A DNA stretch of 64,000 nt from Isoetes taiwanensis (lineage: Eukaryota > Streptophyta > Lycopodiopsida > Isoetales > Isoetaceae). Numbering within the stretch: the first letter of the stretch is position 1; each line of letters opens with the position of its first letter. The translations under genes were made by a program, and so were the position numbers. The stretch is from assembly GCA_021234155.1 (NCBI GenBank), contig JAJEKV010000169.1:98000-161999 (forward strand). Reading direction: 5' to 3'. This document shows, piece after piece, positions 36,111 through 47,373 of this stretch. Under the pieces are notes generated by a model, which searched no databases, was not told the DNA's origin, and saw nothing but the letters and a program-made list of their open reading frames with translations.

Positions 36111-38019
36111 CCTCTAAAGGAATTGAGGTCATCCCTAACAGAAAAGGGAACGAAAATTTCCTCTAAAGGAATTGAGGTAATGGAACGAAAATCCTCTAAA
36201 GGAATTGAGGTCATTTCTAACGCTTTGGTGCAATACTTGAAAAGAAAATTAGTCAATGGGCAGAGGAGCATGAGGTAAGGGCATTAGGCCAAGCAGGGTT
36301 TAGAAAGGATTTCTCAACCATTGACCACCTTATGACCTTTAGAGTCATTGCAGAGGGAGCAAAAGGTGCAAGTAATGTGTTATACTGTTGCTTTGTTGAT
36401 TTTGCCACAGCTTTTGACAGGATTTCGCGCAGAAGCTTAAGCAAAAGGTTGGAGGCACTGCAAGTCCCTGTGGAATTCAGGAATGGTGTAGCCAGATTGT
36501 ATGAAAAGGTCTTGGTTGAGTTATCATTTCCCATGAATGGACCAGAAAGGTAGACCGCAACATAGGGGTGAAACAAGGGGTGTCCATTGTCTCCAACTCT
36601 CTTCGGCCTCTTTATTGATGAACTAGAATCATGGCTAAAACGGGAAGGAGGTGCGGGAGTTAGAATTGCGGGATATGTTATACTCACTCGCTATATGCGA
36701 TGATGTTATTCTTCTATCTAAAACAAAGATCGGGTTTACAAAGAAACAATTAAACGCCTCGAAGTCGCTTTTGCATATCCACAAAAGCATGCGTGTGAAC
36801 AAAGGAAAAACAAAAGTGATGGTTATAGGTAGAAGAGAAAATTTAGATATGATGTATGAAGGAGAGACTTTGGAACAAACTCGTACATACAAGTATCCGG
36901 GGATTGAGGTGACAGATGGATACAAATGGAATGTAGGGGTAGAAAGAAGAATAGTAGGTGGCATGGGGCACTTTTTACGATTACTATAAGCATAGGCGGG
37001 GAATAACCATGTGGACAAGTGGAGTTTGAGGAAGCTGATGTTCAAAACATTGGTGCAAACCGGTTTTGCTCTATGGGTGCCAAGTGTGGGGGCCCGGCCT
37101 ATCAAAGAAAAATGTGGGACAACGTTGAGAATGTTCAAAAACGTTTCCTTCTCAGTGAATTGGGGGTCAAAGCCCAAACACCATATGCAATGCTCTTAGC
37201 GGAAGTTGGCTTCCTTCCTCTTGAAGGAGAATCACTTTATTTAACCCTTTCTTACCTGGGCAGAGTGAGGAAATTAAATGATACTAGAATAACATCTCAA
37301 GCGCTAGTAGAATCTCAGTTACAAGAGCATTCAGGATGGTATCGCAAAAGTTTGTGAGTGGGCAAGCAATTGGGGATTGACATTCATGATATGCCGTAAT
37401 CGATATCTTGGAATTGATGCTTAGTATATGATAACATGCTCGAGAGACTGTGGGAAAAATCAGGAGTGAAAATGGACTTCTACAAACGTGAGATCAATCC
37501 AATGTTGGTATATGCTGAACAGGGGTATTTAAATGCAAGCCTTAGCACCAGAAAGAGAAATTTGATATCGGAAGCAAGACTTAGTAGCCATAAGTTGGAA
37601 ATTGAAGTGGGTCGCTTTCATGATATTCCGAGACAACTTCGTCTCTGTTCTTGTTGTAGAAGAGCTCTTGTGGAAGACGAACAACATGCTTTCTTAGAAT
37701 GCGTGGAGTTCTCTTATTTGCGGGACCAACATGGAATTATGGTATCTAGTATACATGATCTCCTAAACTTAGATGCTGTAGTTCTTGCACGGTATCTAGA
37801 TGATTGGTGGAAACTGCGCAAGGAGTTATTGGAGCTGAATGAGTTGGTAGATAACTTCGAGGCCAATGGCCTTGTTTGATGTATCTATATTTTTATATAG
37901 CTTTGTATGTAACATGGCCGCCTATGGACCTGAGGGTCTAACCCGGCGAGAGAATAATACATTTTACATTTTTACATTTTTTGAAATGAGAAATCCGTAA
38001 CCTCTAAAGGAACTGAGGT
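36111..38019. repeat. Array of CCTCTAAAGGAATTGAGG units, split by the LINE
   Basis: Units start at 36111, 36160 and 36193, and a fourth (with AACTGAGG) at 38001 beyond the nested LINE. Each unit is partly self-complementary (CCTC..GAGG). They lie in the untranslated 3' part of the gypsy element; their role is unknown. Confidence 0.85.
36222..37982 (+). mobile_element. LINE inserted in the gypsy 3' region (5'-truncated)
   Basis: Reverse-transcriptase pieces in broken frames: QAGFRKDFSTIDHL (near 36290), FVDFATAFDRIS (near 36390), GVKQGCPLSP-like (near 36565), DDVILLSKT near 36700 in place of YADD, and KVMVIGRRE (near 36815). A C-terminal zinc-binding-type frame (37436-37879) has CSCCRRALVEDEQHAFLEC. 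The end is AACCCGGCGAGAGAATAA followed by an (ACATTTT)n-like tail up to about 37982. It starts inside reverse-transcriptase sequence, so it is 5'-truncated. Frame changes near 36260, 36550 and 37000 make it inactive. I could not fix the target duplication because the flanks are themselves repeats. Confidence 0.88.
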
Positions 38020-38093
38020 TATCGAATTAAATATCCTTAGACGAATAAGGATAGACGATTTTTCCCTCGAAGTTAACGCGGACGTTTAACCTC

Positions 38094-38107
38094 GGAAAGG
38101 GAAGGAT
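38094..38107 (+). other. Polypurine tract of the gypsy element
   Basis: GGAAAGGGAAGGA lies directly before the right LTR and would prime plus-strand synthesis. Confidence 0.85.
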
Positions 38108-38714
38108 AGTTACGGCTCAATGCCGGCTCGGGGGAGAGGCTCTGGCATAACGCAACGGGGAAATAATATTTCAATGGTTAGCAATGAATTGTTAGGGGTA
38201 ATTCACAATATGACATTTGATATTAGATAGGTATATTTACGTCAAGGTTCAATGGTTCAATATTTAAAGATATTATGGGTGTGGCTGATAACGGGTCGCG
38301 GACCCTTCAGCCGGATCAGACCAACAAAAAGGTCTCAGAGCTTAACGAAGGCTCCTGGATCTAAGGAAAAAGGCCAAACCGGCCATGCTAAAGGCCAAAT
38401 CTATGATATTATTAGCCGAAACTAGGATATTTCTGTTAATCCACCTTTCTATCTTTCCTATAAAAGTAACTGACTTCCTTCTTTTAAAGGAGAGATCCGG
38501 CCGCTTGCTTAGAGAGTTTTCCTGTCTGTCACATTCTATATTAGATTAGTTAGGCTCTTGTGTCTGAAATCCCGTTTTCAATTGTAGAGGCAAGATAACG
38601 GATTCTTGCAGATTGCTTGAGCCCAGTTGGGTGGTTAAACCCTTCTAAAAATTGAAGTGGAGCTTTCATTAGTATTTAGTTGTTTGAATTGGTTATACTT
38701 CCTTCATTGTATCA
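38108..38714 (+). repeat. Right LTR of gypsy element (607 bp)
   Basis: It matches the left LTR from TTACGGC to TTGTATCA. The first base reads A where the left LTR has T. It lacks 43 bp between two CTATC copies and has about 55 bp that the left LTR lacks. Confidence 0.93.
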
Positions 38715-38719
38715 ATTAC
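38715..38719. repeat. Target-site duplication ATTAC (right)
   Basis: Exact match to 30845-30849. Confidence 0.92.
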
Positions 38720-38799
38720 CTACTTCAGTAATCCTTTGTAACATTGTGCTACCCTAATCTACTTCAATGCTGAGGTCAACATTAATCCAAGGGGTAGAA

Positions 38800-40745
38800 T
38801 ATGACGTTCCACGTATTTTATATGCTATACGTACAAAATACATGACATGTCACCATGGGTATGTAATGGTAGCTTAATCTTAAACGGGATTGATTAATGG
38901 GACATAGTTAGCTATGCTAAATTTACATTAATTAATTAAGCTAATTATGCTCCTTAGCTAATTAATAACTAATTATGTTAATTAATTATTTAGTAAGCTA
39001 ATTAGCAAGTGCCACGAGCCAAATAAATTGGCCCTAATGGACTTGCCAATCTAGGGATAATTAAAATTGGGGTCCCACCCCCAATTTGCCCCAGATTTCT
39101 GGGCAGTTGGAGAAGGAGGAGGAGCCTATTCAACTAGCAAAGCATAGAGAACTCGAGAGATAGTGGACCTAGCTCAGATACCGGTTAGCAGGCTTAGCTA
39201 GCTTGAGATTCTAATTAAGGATTAACCCTTGTTTGCTTAGATGAATGATTAATCTTATATTGATGTTATATTTGAAGTTATCAATGGATTTATGATTTAT
39301 AGTTGTTCCTTTGTTGCACCTCTTGTGCTTGTGGAATTGGTCCGAGTGAAGGACATGGAGGTGTCATTCGCCCCATGCCTTCTCTGGGATCTCTTATACT
39401 GCGGAAACGTACATACATGTTAGCGCTGGCAATAATACACATAAAATAATATGCCACCATGAAGGGTAGCTCATCCATCATCAACACGAACAACAACATG
39501 ATACTAACATAACATATAAAATGGATCATAAATGAGTGCTCTACTTTGGGCTCAGACTCAAGGGGGTCGATTGACGGTGAGGGTCTCTGGATAACAACAG
39601 AGGGAATCATGACAATGGCATTGGGCATAGAACTTTGGCTAGGGTAGTCCACTCTGTTCCCTCCCTTCTGTGCACACCTTGCAGATAGGCTGAAACATAC
39701 TATGGCGTGATTGTAGCCTTTCGAAGATATAATCTCGTGGAATCACCCTATGAGGCTACTCTAGGTTGTATCTCCCCAGTTCGATGAGGCAGGAATGGGA
39801 CAAGTCCCTTCCAGGAGCATAAGGGTTCCACGGGTGGCTAGAGGGCCTAGGTTCGTACCCGACTTTAACCCTTCCAAAATCCACAAGTCAAGACCCCCCA
39901 CACTTATCCAGCCCAAGACGTCCTTTCGAGACGATGCCAGTGACCCAGGGGGTGTCAGATCCATACCCAACCACCCGCGATGACCGGCTATAAGCCTAAC
40001 ACATCCATGGCTATATAACACAGTTGGAAATAAACAATAACAATCACAACATAACATCCACAATATAATTGTGACTGGATATTGTATCGGATGCTATCGA
40101 ACTTGTTATAGACCCGGATGTTATAGGCCTAGACTTGTAAGAGAGCCGACATGTGGGCTCTTGTGCACATGTTGTATTTATTGGGATTTATGGGTTTCTA
40201 GCTAGAAACATCTCTATTCCTACTAATTTTTAGGTCTCTACCCTCCCTTATCCCACAAACACAAGAGGTGCAGCAAAGGAACTACAATAAATCATAAATC
40301 CATTCATAACTTCAAATAGAACTTCAATATAAGATTAATCATTCAACTAAGCAAACAAGGCTTACTCCTTAAGTAGAATCTCAAGCTAGTTAAGTCTACT
40401 AACTGGTATTTGAGCTAGGCCTACTATCTCTCGGGTTCTACATGCTCTGCTGGTTGAATAGGCTCTTCCTCCTTCTACAACTGCCCCAAATCGATTTGGG
40501 GCAAATTGGGGTTATCCCTGGATTGGCAAGTCCATGGCCAATCGATTTGGCCCAAGTGGCACTTGCTAACTAGTAATTAATTAACATAATTAGTTATTAA
40601 TTATAATTAGCTTAATTAATTAATGTAAATTTAGCATAGCTAGTTATGTCCCATTAACTAATCCCCGTTAAGGGTTAAGCTACTATGACATACCCATGGT
40701 GACATGTCATGTATTTTGTATGTAGAGCATATAAAATACGTGGAA
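38800..40745. mobile_element. Inverted pair of LTR fragments related to the 7666/17632 LTRs
   Basis: The plus-strand start (PPT-like AAGGGGTAGAA, then TATGACGTTCC) begins an arm of about 540 bp (38800-39342). The same sequence returns inverted at 40745-40254, with shared CACGTATTTTATATGCT near the ends and TTGTTGCACCTCTTGTG near the inner ends. Read on the minus strand from 40745 to about 39345, the sequence also matches the 3' half of the LARD-like LTR: GGTAGAGACCTAA, GAGTAGCCTC, GAGTGGAC.ACCCTA, CTTGAGTCTGAGCC and ACATGTATGT. So the right side is a long minus-strand LTR and the left arm the start of a plus-strand LTR, probably the 3' LTR of the relic at 28763. This is not a simple terminal-inverted-repeat transposon. 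Confidence 0.65.
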
Positions 40746-43549
40746 TATGGTCCGAATCAAACAAAGAGCCTTTCCTAGTGATAGATTTGCTGGGAAAGGG
40801 GATTTCCCGTATTTATAGACAAGAGCATCATATAGGTTCGGGGACCGTCATAATTCGTTTCATGGGGAGATTCCATGGGCTATATGTACCCAAAAGGTTT
40901 TCAATAAAATTATATAAAATACCCTAATGTAATTTAATCAATAAAAATATTTATTTTTCACATTTGCTTGTCTATGATCCCCTCCCCCCCTTCCTTTTTT
41001 TCTATTGAATTGACTAGATATTATTTACAACATGGTGTTGGAAATAGGTTACTACTCCGTCCATTTATTTGATTATGCTAGCAATTAACTTGATTGTTGG
41101 ACCATATTAAGGAGAAAGAAAAAATTCTAGACATGTTTTATTCTAAACATTGGCTAAAACTTGTTGAAGAACACCTTTGTAGTGATTAAAAAATTCTAGT
41201 ATCTACGTTGATTGGATCACATGTTTCTAAAGCTATACAGTTTATACAATAACTAACAAATATGAAATTAATAGCTAAAGACGATTTTTAGGGTTATGAA
41301 TCTCATATAATTTCTCAAAATATAGTTCAAAGGAATTTTAAGGGTTACGTCCACAATAGATGGCATCGAATTTGTGCTTTTCTCCCTAAGCCTTACAGAA
41401 TCGCCATAGCTGGCATCAAATCGGGGATGTTGGTATGATCCACTTGTTAAGCAGACTGAGTTCTTCATTTGGAGCTATAGTGATTGTGCGGCTTACCACT
41501 AGAACGATGTTCTGATTGCACTGATGTTTTGATTGCATTGAAGCACACATGCGAAAATCCCCAATGGACAATCTGACCATAAGCAGATTCACACGAACTT
41601 TGAGAAGGAAGGCGAAATTATTTGCTGCAACAAAACCCATCAGGTTTTTCAATTATTTCATATGTGCTATATAACAGTAGATCCATGGATTTAAAGGTTT
41701 GTTGAGTGATTCTAAACTTTGAGTGATTCATAATCTTTAAATTCTTGAATCAATCAATCTTATTAATTTGGGATTATCCGGCTTGGTGCAAAATATTTTT
41801 GGATTTTTTTTAAGTGATTTCACTAGGGTTTTATGGATTTTGGAAGCTGAGAAAAATTTCCAATTTGCCAAAAATCGGTGAAAGATTTTTGGGTCTATGT
41901 TCGAAAATTTTCCTTTCTGCATTTTCGGCATGCATACCATGCCTTTCTATGCACTAGAAGATGGATATGCAAGGGATAGATCCACCTTAGACATGGAATT
42001 CCGGCCACTGACTTGGATTAAAGAACCTAATCAGCTGTCTTTCTCCGGGTGTTTGAGCATCGACAGATCTGGCTCTCTTGCAAGGGGATAGGTTTTGCAC
42101 TTTCTTCCAATCGACCATCTGATAGAACCAATCTTGGTCAAGCGTCTAATTTTTAGATTTGAACACTCTCTGGTAAGTTTTCTAAGCTCGATCATTTCTT
42201 TCTTGGCGCTCATATTCCATTTATGAACGATTGCTCATGTGTTTCAGCGTAATTTGTCGAAAAAGTGTTTTATTTCTTGAAGAGCACTGGAACTGGTGAG
42301 TTTTCTTCGTTATTTTTATTGCATATAATTTGAATAGCTACATCTAACTGAGATAGACACTTTGTCATTTTGTGTTCAAATAAGAATGCACCCATTGTCT
42401 TACAAATGTTATTCATTCAGAAAACCTAAATCTTGCTATGCTCTTTCCAATGTGTCAACACCTTTTTTATTCTGTCAGTTGTTGCCCTGTTTGCAGATTA
42501 TTTGTTTTCGCCTTGCATGAAATTATCCTTCTTTGGCAAACAGATGCGATGAAGACCTGAGTTCCTTGATGTAAGTACTAAATTGGAAAAGTATTTTCCA
42601 TTATAGACAAATTGTTGTTTGAGATTATTTTGCTTGGCAGCCAGTCTGTGAGCTCTACTTTTGCTATTTCTATACACATGCCTTCTATGATTACATTGTC
42701 CGTTATGCTAAAAGTGACACATAAAGAGGTGGTTAAATATAACTGACTAATTGTTGTTTCAGATGATAATATTCTGAATGTGTGAGATTTAGTTTCATGC
42801 TATCTATGAAAAGTCTTATCTTGGTATAATGGTGAGATTGAAATAGCAAAGGTAAGTTCATCTTCTTACTAGATGTGATTAAGTTAAAGTCAAAGGCATG
42901 ATCATTTGTTGATCTTAGCTTGACACATAAAAATCTTAGTTTCCATGGCATATTTTTTTCCACTTTGTGCTTCCTGGTCCATATGCTATACACGCGTTTT
43001 GTTATTCTTTCTATTTTTGAACTTTGAAAATTCCAAATCAAGATACACTTAACCTTCCCAAAAATTAGATTTTTTCATTGAGATCTTAATGGCATGCTAT
43101 GGGATTCTGTGTTGGTACCAGATGATGGTACACGTAGCATTTCACAAGTCTGCCTGAATGGCCTTGCAAAAATTTTACCTGGTCTTATTGGTGGAAGTGT
43201 TGATCTAGCTTGAAGGCATTAAAGCCCAGGAGCATGTAATTTAACGTTTGAGAACATGCAATGGGAAGGGCTTGGTGAGGATGGTCATGCACATCAGTGA
43301 CCCTGTTACCTCATATTTTAATGCTACGGCCTGTAGATGGAAACGAGATGGCTAGAGCCTGCAAATAGCTGTTTTTAACCACAAGAGGCCCTTCATTCTT
43401 ACCCTTTCAGGGTAGAAATTGCCAAACTTGCTAGGCACATTTATTGAAGGCATTGAGAAGGGAGGATATGATACACCATCAGTGACCATGACTCTGGAAT
43501 TAAGTCAGATCTGAGTGTCCCAGGTGCATAACAAGCTGCTGTCATCCTC
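40746..43549. other. AT-rich stretch without a recognisable gene
   Basis: Open frames are short and have no convincing domain. A few donor and acceptor-like signals occur, but I could not assemble a protein. Confidence 0.4.
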
Positions 43550-44141
43550 AAAAAGGAGGTAACCTTGTTTGGTCTAAATATAATCCTCCAAAGGTAAATG
43601 TTCTACTTTGGCAGGTGATTCATCGCTCTTTGAGAGTTAATGAGATGGTTCATCACTTTAAGTCGGGAGTAAGCCCACTTTGCCCAATGTGTGAACGGTG
43701 TATTGAAACATTGGAGCACTGTTTATATTTGTGTGCAGAGCTGAGTAGTCTTAGGTCCTGGCTGCATTCTCTTTTTGGAGTATCTTTGGATATTCAGCAC
43801 TTTCTTTTGGGTATTTATCCAAATCAGTGGACTGCTTCTAAAAGGATTGCATTTCACATGGCAAAGTCTTGGCTAATATGGAGTGTATGGAAGCGAAGGC
43901 AAAGAAAGGTCTTTTATGATAAGCGTATTTCTTCTCAGGTGGTGCTTCAAGAAATTCGTAAGAAGTTGTATAATTGCTTTCAGATCTCCAATTGGCCTGA
44001 TCGTATTAAAATTCCAATATGGAGTGATCATCTAAAAGTGATTGATGCTTCAGGGACATTTCTTACTTCTGGAAGTATTTTGTAATATTTTGAGTGTATA
44101 ATATGAAGTAAATCACGTTCTTCAAAAAAAAAAAGGAGGTA
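43550..44141 (+). mobile_element. 5'-truncated LINE insertion with 12-bp target duplication
   Basis: The duplication AAAAAGGAGGTA occurs at 43550-43561 and 44130-44141. The insert between them is about 570 bp and ends with GTTCTTC and a poly(A) run that merges with the right duplication. It encodes, in one open frame (43615-44085), the zinc-binding reverse-transcriptase C-terminus (zf-RVT type) with CPMCERCIETLEHCLYLC followed by WLIWSVWKRR. This is a clean product of target-primed reverse transcription, dead because truncated. Confidence 0.92.
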
Positions 44142-46780
44142 TAAGTGGTGTATCATTTGTTAGTTGGAGATTGTATGAGGATATCAGTTACTATACATAT
44201 TAGCATTAGATGTTTGAAATTTGGAACTGAAAAATACCATTAGAATGTATTAAGATGTATATGAATGTTATTCATGTAATGGCATGCTGGATCAAGTTTG
44301 CCATGTTTAACACAAATTATAAGTTGACTCTAATTAAATGTAAGAGGTTTCTTAAACCAGCTGATTATTCAGCTAATTAGCCCACCATGTGGAAACAGAT
44401 CATGGTTACATATACAACTGAGACTAATGCTCGGCCAATAGAAAGAGGTGTAGTATTCACATTGATGAGGCCTTGCATTGCTATGTGCCTTACTATTGCT
44501 TTGTCGCTTTCGATCCAGGAGACAACGAACTACTTTGTTATGCTCATGTTTGATAATGTTTGATAATGTATAACACTAGATGCCCAACTTAACTCCATTT
44601 TAAATCAGGAATATCATATATTGCATGTTTCATGCATCCAAATAACTAGCATTCTAAGGGTGGCCATAAATCGTTCCAACAGACCAGCTCATATAATATA
44701 ATAGACCATGCATTCATGGCTGTTAGTGGTGATGTAAAGATCGTGTCAAATGTTTGCATGTCAATGGGTGTTTTGTAAAGATCGCTTTTAATGGAATGCC
44801 ACACATTTGAAATTCAAAGAAGCATCTATTACAAAAGCCTTAATTAACTTCATGTACCTTTATGTATCCCTAGACATAAAATATATAAATCATTTTCTTT
44901 TTATCTATGATTTTTTACGTGCAATTGGCACAACGGTTTACATATAGCCTCAATTGCTTCCATATTAAAATCTACATATTTATTGTAGAATTCAATATAT
45001 ATATTAGAATGCCTTAGCAATCGACCATCTCCAGCAACTATATAACAAATGTATGCACTTTATGTGATTGTGCGACATTAAACAAGTCTTATTGCCTTTT
45101 TATTTGTAATTGACTGACATTGAACCTAAGAGAAAAGAGAGTGTGGATGTGTATAACATAAAGACACCATTCCAAAAGCCCATTTAGTGCAATCAGCACA
45201 TCTTCACAATAAATTACATAACATATGACTCTGTCTTCCAATTGGTCTCCGTGGACGCTAAAAACCTATTCTATTCTATTCTATTCTTTATAATAGGGAA
45301 CACCATAAGACCAAAATACTTTAAGCATTGAAATACACTAGAATAATTCAAACATCCAAATGCACACATCTACATCTGAATTATCACAGCCCATAGTAAA
45401 GCTTAAAGTTCACTACACATAGTCAAACCTTCTCTCTTTATAACACGTCTCAATATGGTAGACTCTGACTTGAACAACATCATGCATTTTAATATATAAT
45501 TTATTCATCTATTTAGGCCAACTAAGTCCCTCGCATTGCCCGTCAACGCCGGGCTCCCGTTATGGCGAGGGGAATAAGGACTTTATATTCCTGGCCTATA
45601 GCCTAACAAATTGGATGGGAGGTCCATGGGGACGAAACAAAGAATGGGCAGATAGCATGTGTGATGTTAGAATTGAGCAGACTCATGTTCTTATTGTTAC
45701 CATAGAATGTAACAGAGGAGCCACCCAAGTGTTAGAAGGCTAAACCTAGAACTACAATCTGCATTGGAGGCTGCCCCGACATCCTCCTATGCAGGCACTT
45801 CATGATTCTCTGGAGGGACACATCGGTCTCACGTTAGAAGTGCCCGTGCATCTCTTGCTTCATGTTTTGTAATTTAGGTTCTTGCAAATTGTTGTTACAT
45901 GTCTGCTCTATTGTGAATACGTGCAGCCATTGGCATTCTATCGCATGATACAATCTTTATTGAAGCATTCTCTTTGCTCCGTGTGAGCAACTAAAGAGAG
46001 TTTAATCTCGCCTACAACATTTTATTGAGGGACATCTGATAAAGACATGATTATGCAAGTTGTTATTCTATAGAGTTCGTCCAAGCTGGAAATTGCTAAG
46101 CAAATTTACTTTGCGATATCGCTAACATATTGGTATCTCATATAAAAAGCACTATTATCATTACTTTGAGACTTTGCTCAATTCTCAAATACGTTTGCCA
46201 CTTCAAACATACTTGGCATTAAATTATTATGTCTACGCATACTTGCTTTGCAATATTGATAAAGTATTGTTATCTCATAATAAGCAGGTCAAGTCTCAAT
46301 GTATTTGAGATGGAAATCAGTTATGGTTGCAAGGCACAAAAAAGATCAGATTCATCATTCTTTTGCTATAGCAACATTCTCAAAACTTCAAGGAAGAGGT
46401 GTCCCTCCAAAAAGCTATGCATGCCTAGAACACAAACTTCGTGCTTCATTGACACTACTACAATCTCCAAATACAAATTTTCATGCTCCAAATTTCCACC
46501 TAACCCAGCAACGCCGGTCACAATAACTAGTATGCATAAATTCGCATTATATCTAGTGTTGTTGAGATGATTTAGGCAGTATCCTAGATATGTAAATAGA
46601 TGGGACTTGTTAGAATGCAGGAAGCCACATACAATATTGTAAAATAACAGAGCACTAAGGATCTGCAGTAATGCTGATAGATATGACAGGTATTATACAC
46701 ATAGATTAAAAATATGCATTTATTCTCACCCATACATTATGAACATAAGGCCACCGGGTACTAAGATCTATAATAATATG
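44142..46780. other. AT-rich non-coding stretch with one LINE end
   Basis: No gene is recognisable. Open frames such as 46229-46570 lack domains. The only identified piece is the LINE 3' end at 45239-45289. Confidence 0.4.
45239..45289 (+). mobile_element. Extremely truncated LINE 3' end with (TATTC)n tail
   Basis: ATTGGTCTCCGTGGACGCTAAAA followed by CCTATTCTATTCTATTC reproduces the 3' end of the LINE at 1-1858 but with a different pentanucleotide tail. Only about 25 bp of the element is present. Confidence 0.85.
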
Positions 46781-46930
46781 TTGATACAATGGTAAGATAG
46801 GCTGTGCGTACTCAGATCTAGGGTTTGAATCTGTTTATTTCACTTATATTATATACTTAATTCATCTACTGACGTTGGGGCTTATATGAACACCAACACA
46901 ATGGTGAACCTGATATCAAACAGATAATGT
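46780..46930 (+). mobile_element. Possible tRNA-derived SINE head
   Basis: GATACAATGGTAAGATAG near 46783 resembles a pol III A box, and GGGTTTGAATCTG at 46821-46833 a B box (GGTTCGAATCC type). The spacing of about 35 bases is normal for tRNA-like promoters. I cannot define the 3' end or a flanking duplication, so this remains a suggestion. Confidence 0.35.
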
Positions 46931-47373
46931 AACTTTTAAAATGCTTATGTGTATAAGCTTGAAAAATTATATGGTGAAGGGCGATAAGTCGAATAGATCC
47001 AATGCTTAGTCGTAATAGCTTAGGCATCTTACCTTGTACAAGGCTGACATGCTTTTGGTTCTATTGCAGGTAACCGGCTCTATTCCTCCATGATGACAAT
47101 TTTTCATAATGGTGCAAAGGATGTTTACAAAAACTACTGGTGGATTCTAAACTTTTGCTGATTTTTTCCATTGGCTGGATTAACTTGTAATATTTGCTAT
47201 ATTTCCATCATAATGTGGAAGCTGCAACATATTCATATTTATGCTGCTGAGAAGTATTGTATTAAGTTTAAGGGAACATCTTTTGACATGATTCGGTAAT
47301 AACGAAACTTAAATATTATGTTTTGGATTTGATTGCTTTGACATATTCTACAATTGGTCTTAAAGATCTTACG

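Larger units (their letters stand above)
30850..38714 (+). mobile_element. Complete Ty3/gypsy retrotransposon with nested LINE
   Basis: Direct LTRs (30850-31446 and 38108-38714) enclose a primer-binding site, gag, protease, RT, RNase H, integrase with chromodomain-like tail, a short-repeat 3' region and a polypurine tract. The flanking duplication is ATTAC (30845-30849 and 38715-38719). LTR substitutions are few (I count about six or seven by eye), so the insertion is fairly young, yet gag and pol carry several frameshifts and stops. A LINE of about 1.76 kb (36222-37982) sits in its 3' region. Without that the element would be about 6.1 kb. Family: Metaviridae, chromovirus-like; the specific clade is not determined. 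Confidence 0.95.

Noticed and set aside
38807-40745. Terminal-inverted-repeat DNA transposon
   Set aside because: The inverted arms look like TIRs, but the left edge is a PPT-LTR junction and the interior aligns with the 3' half of an LTR on the minus strand. No transposase and no clear TSD were seen.
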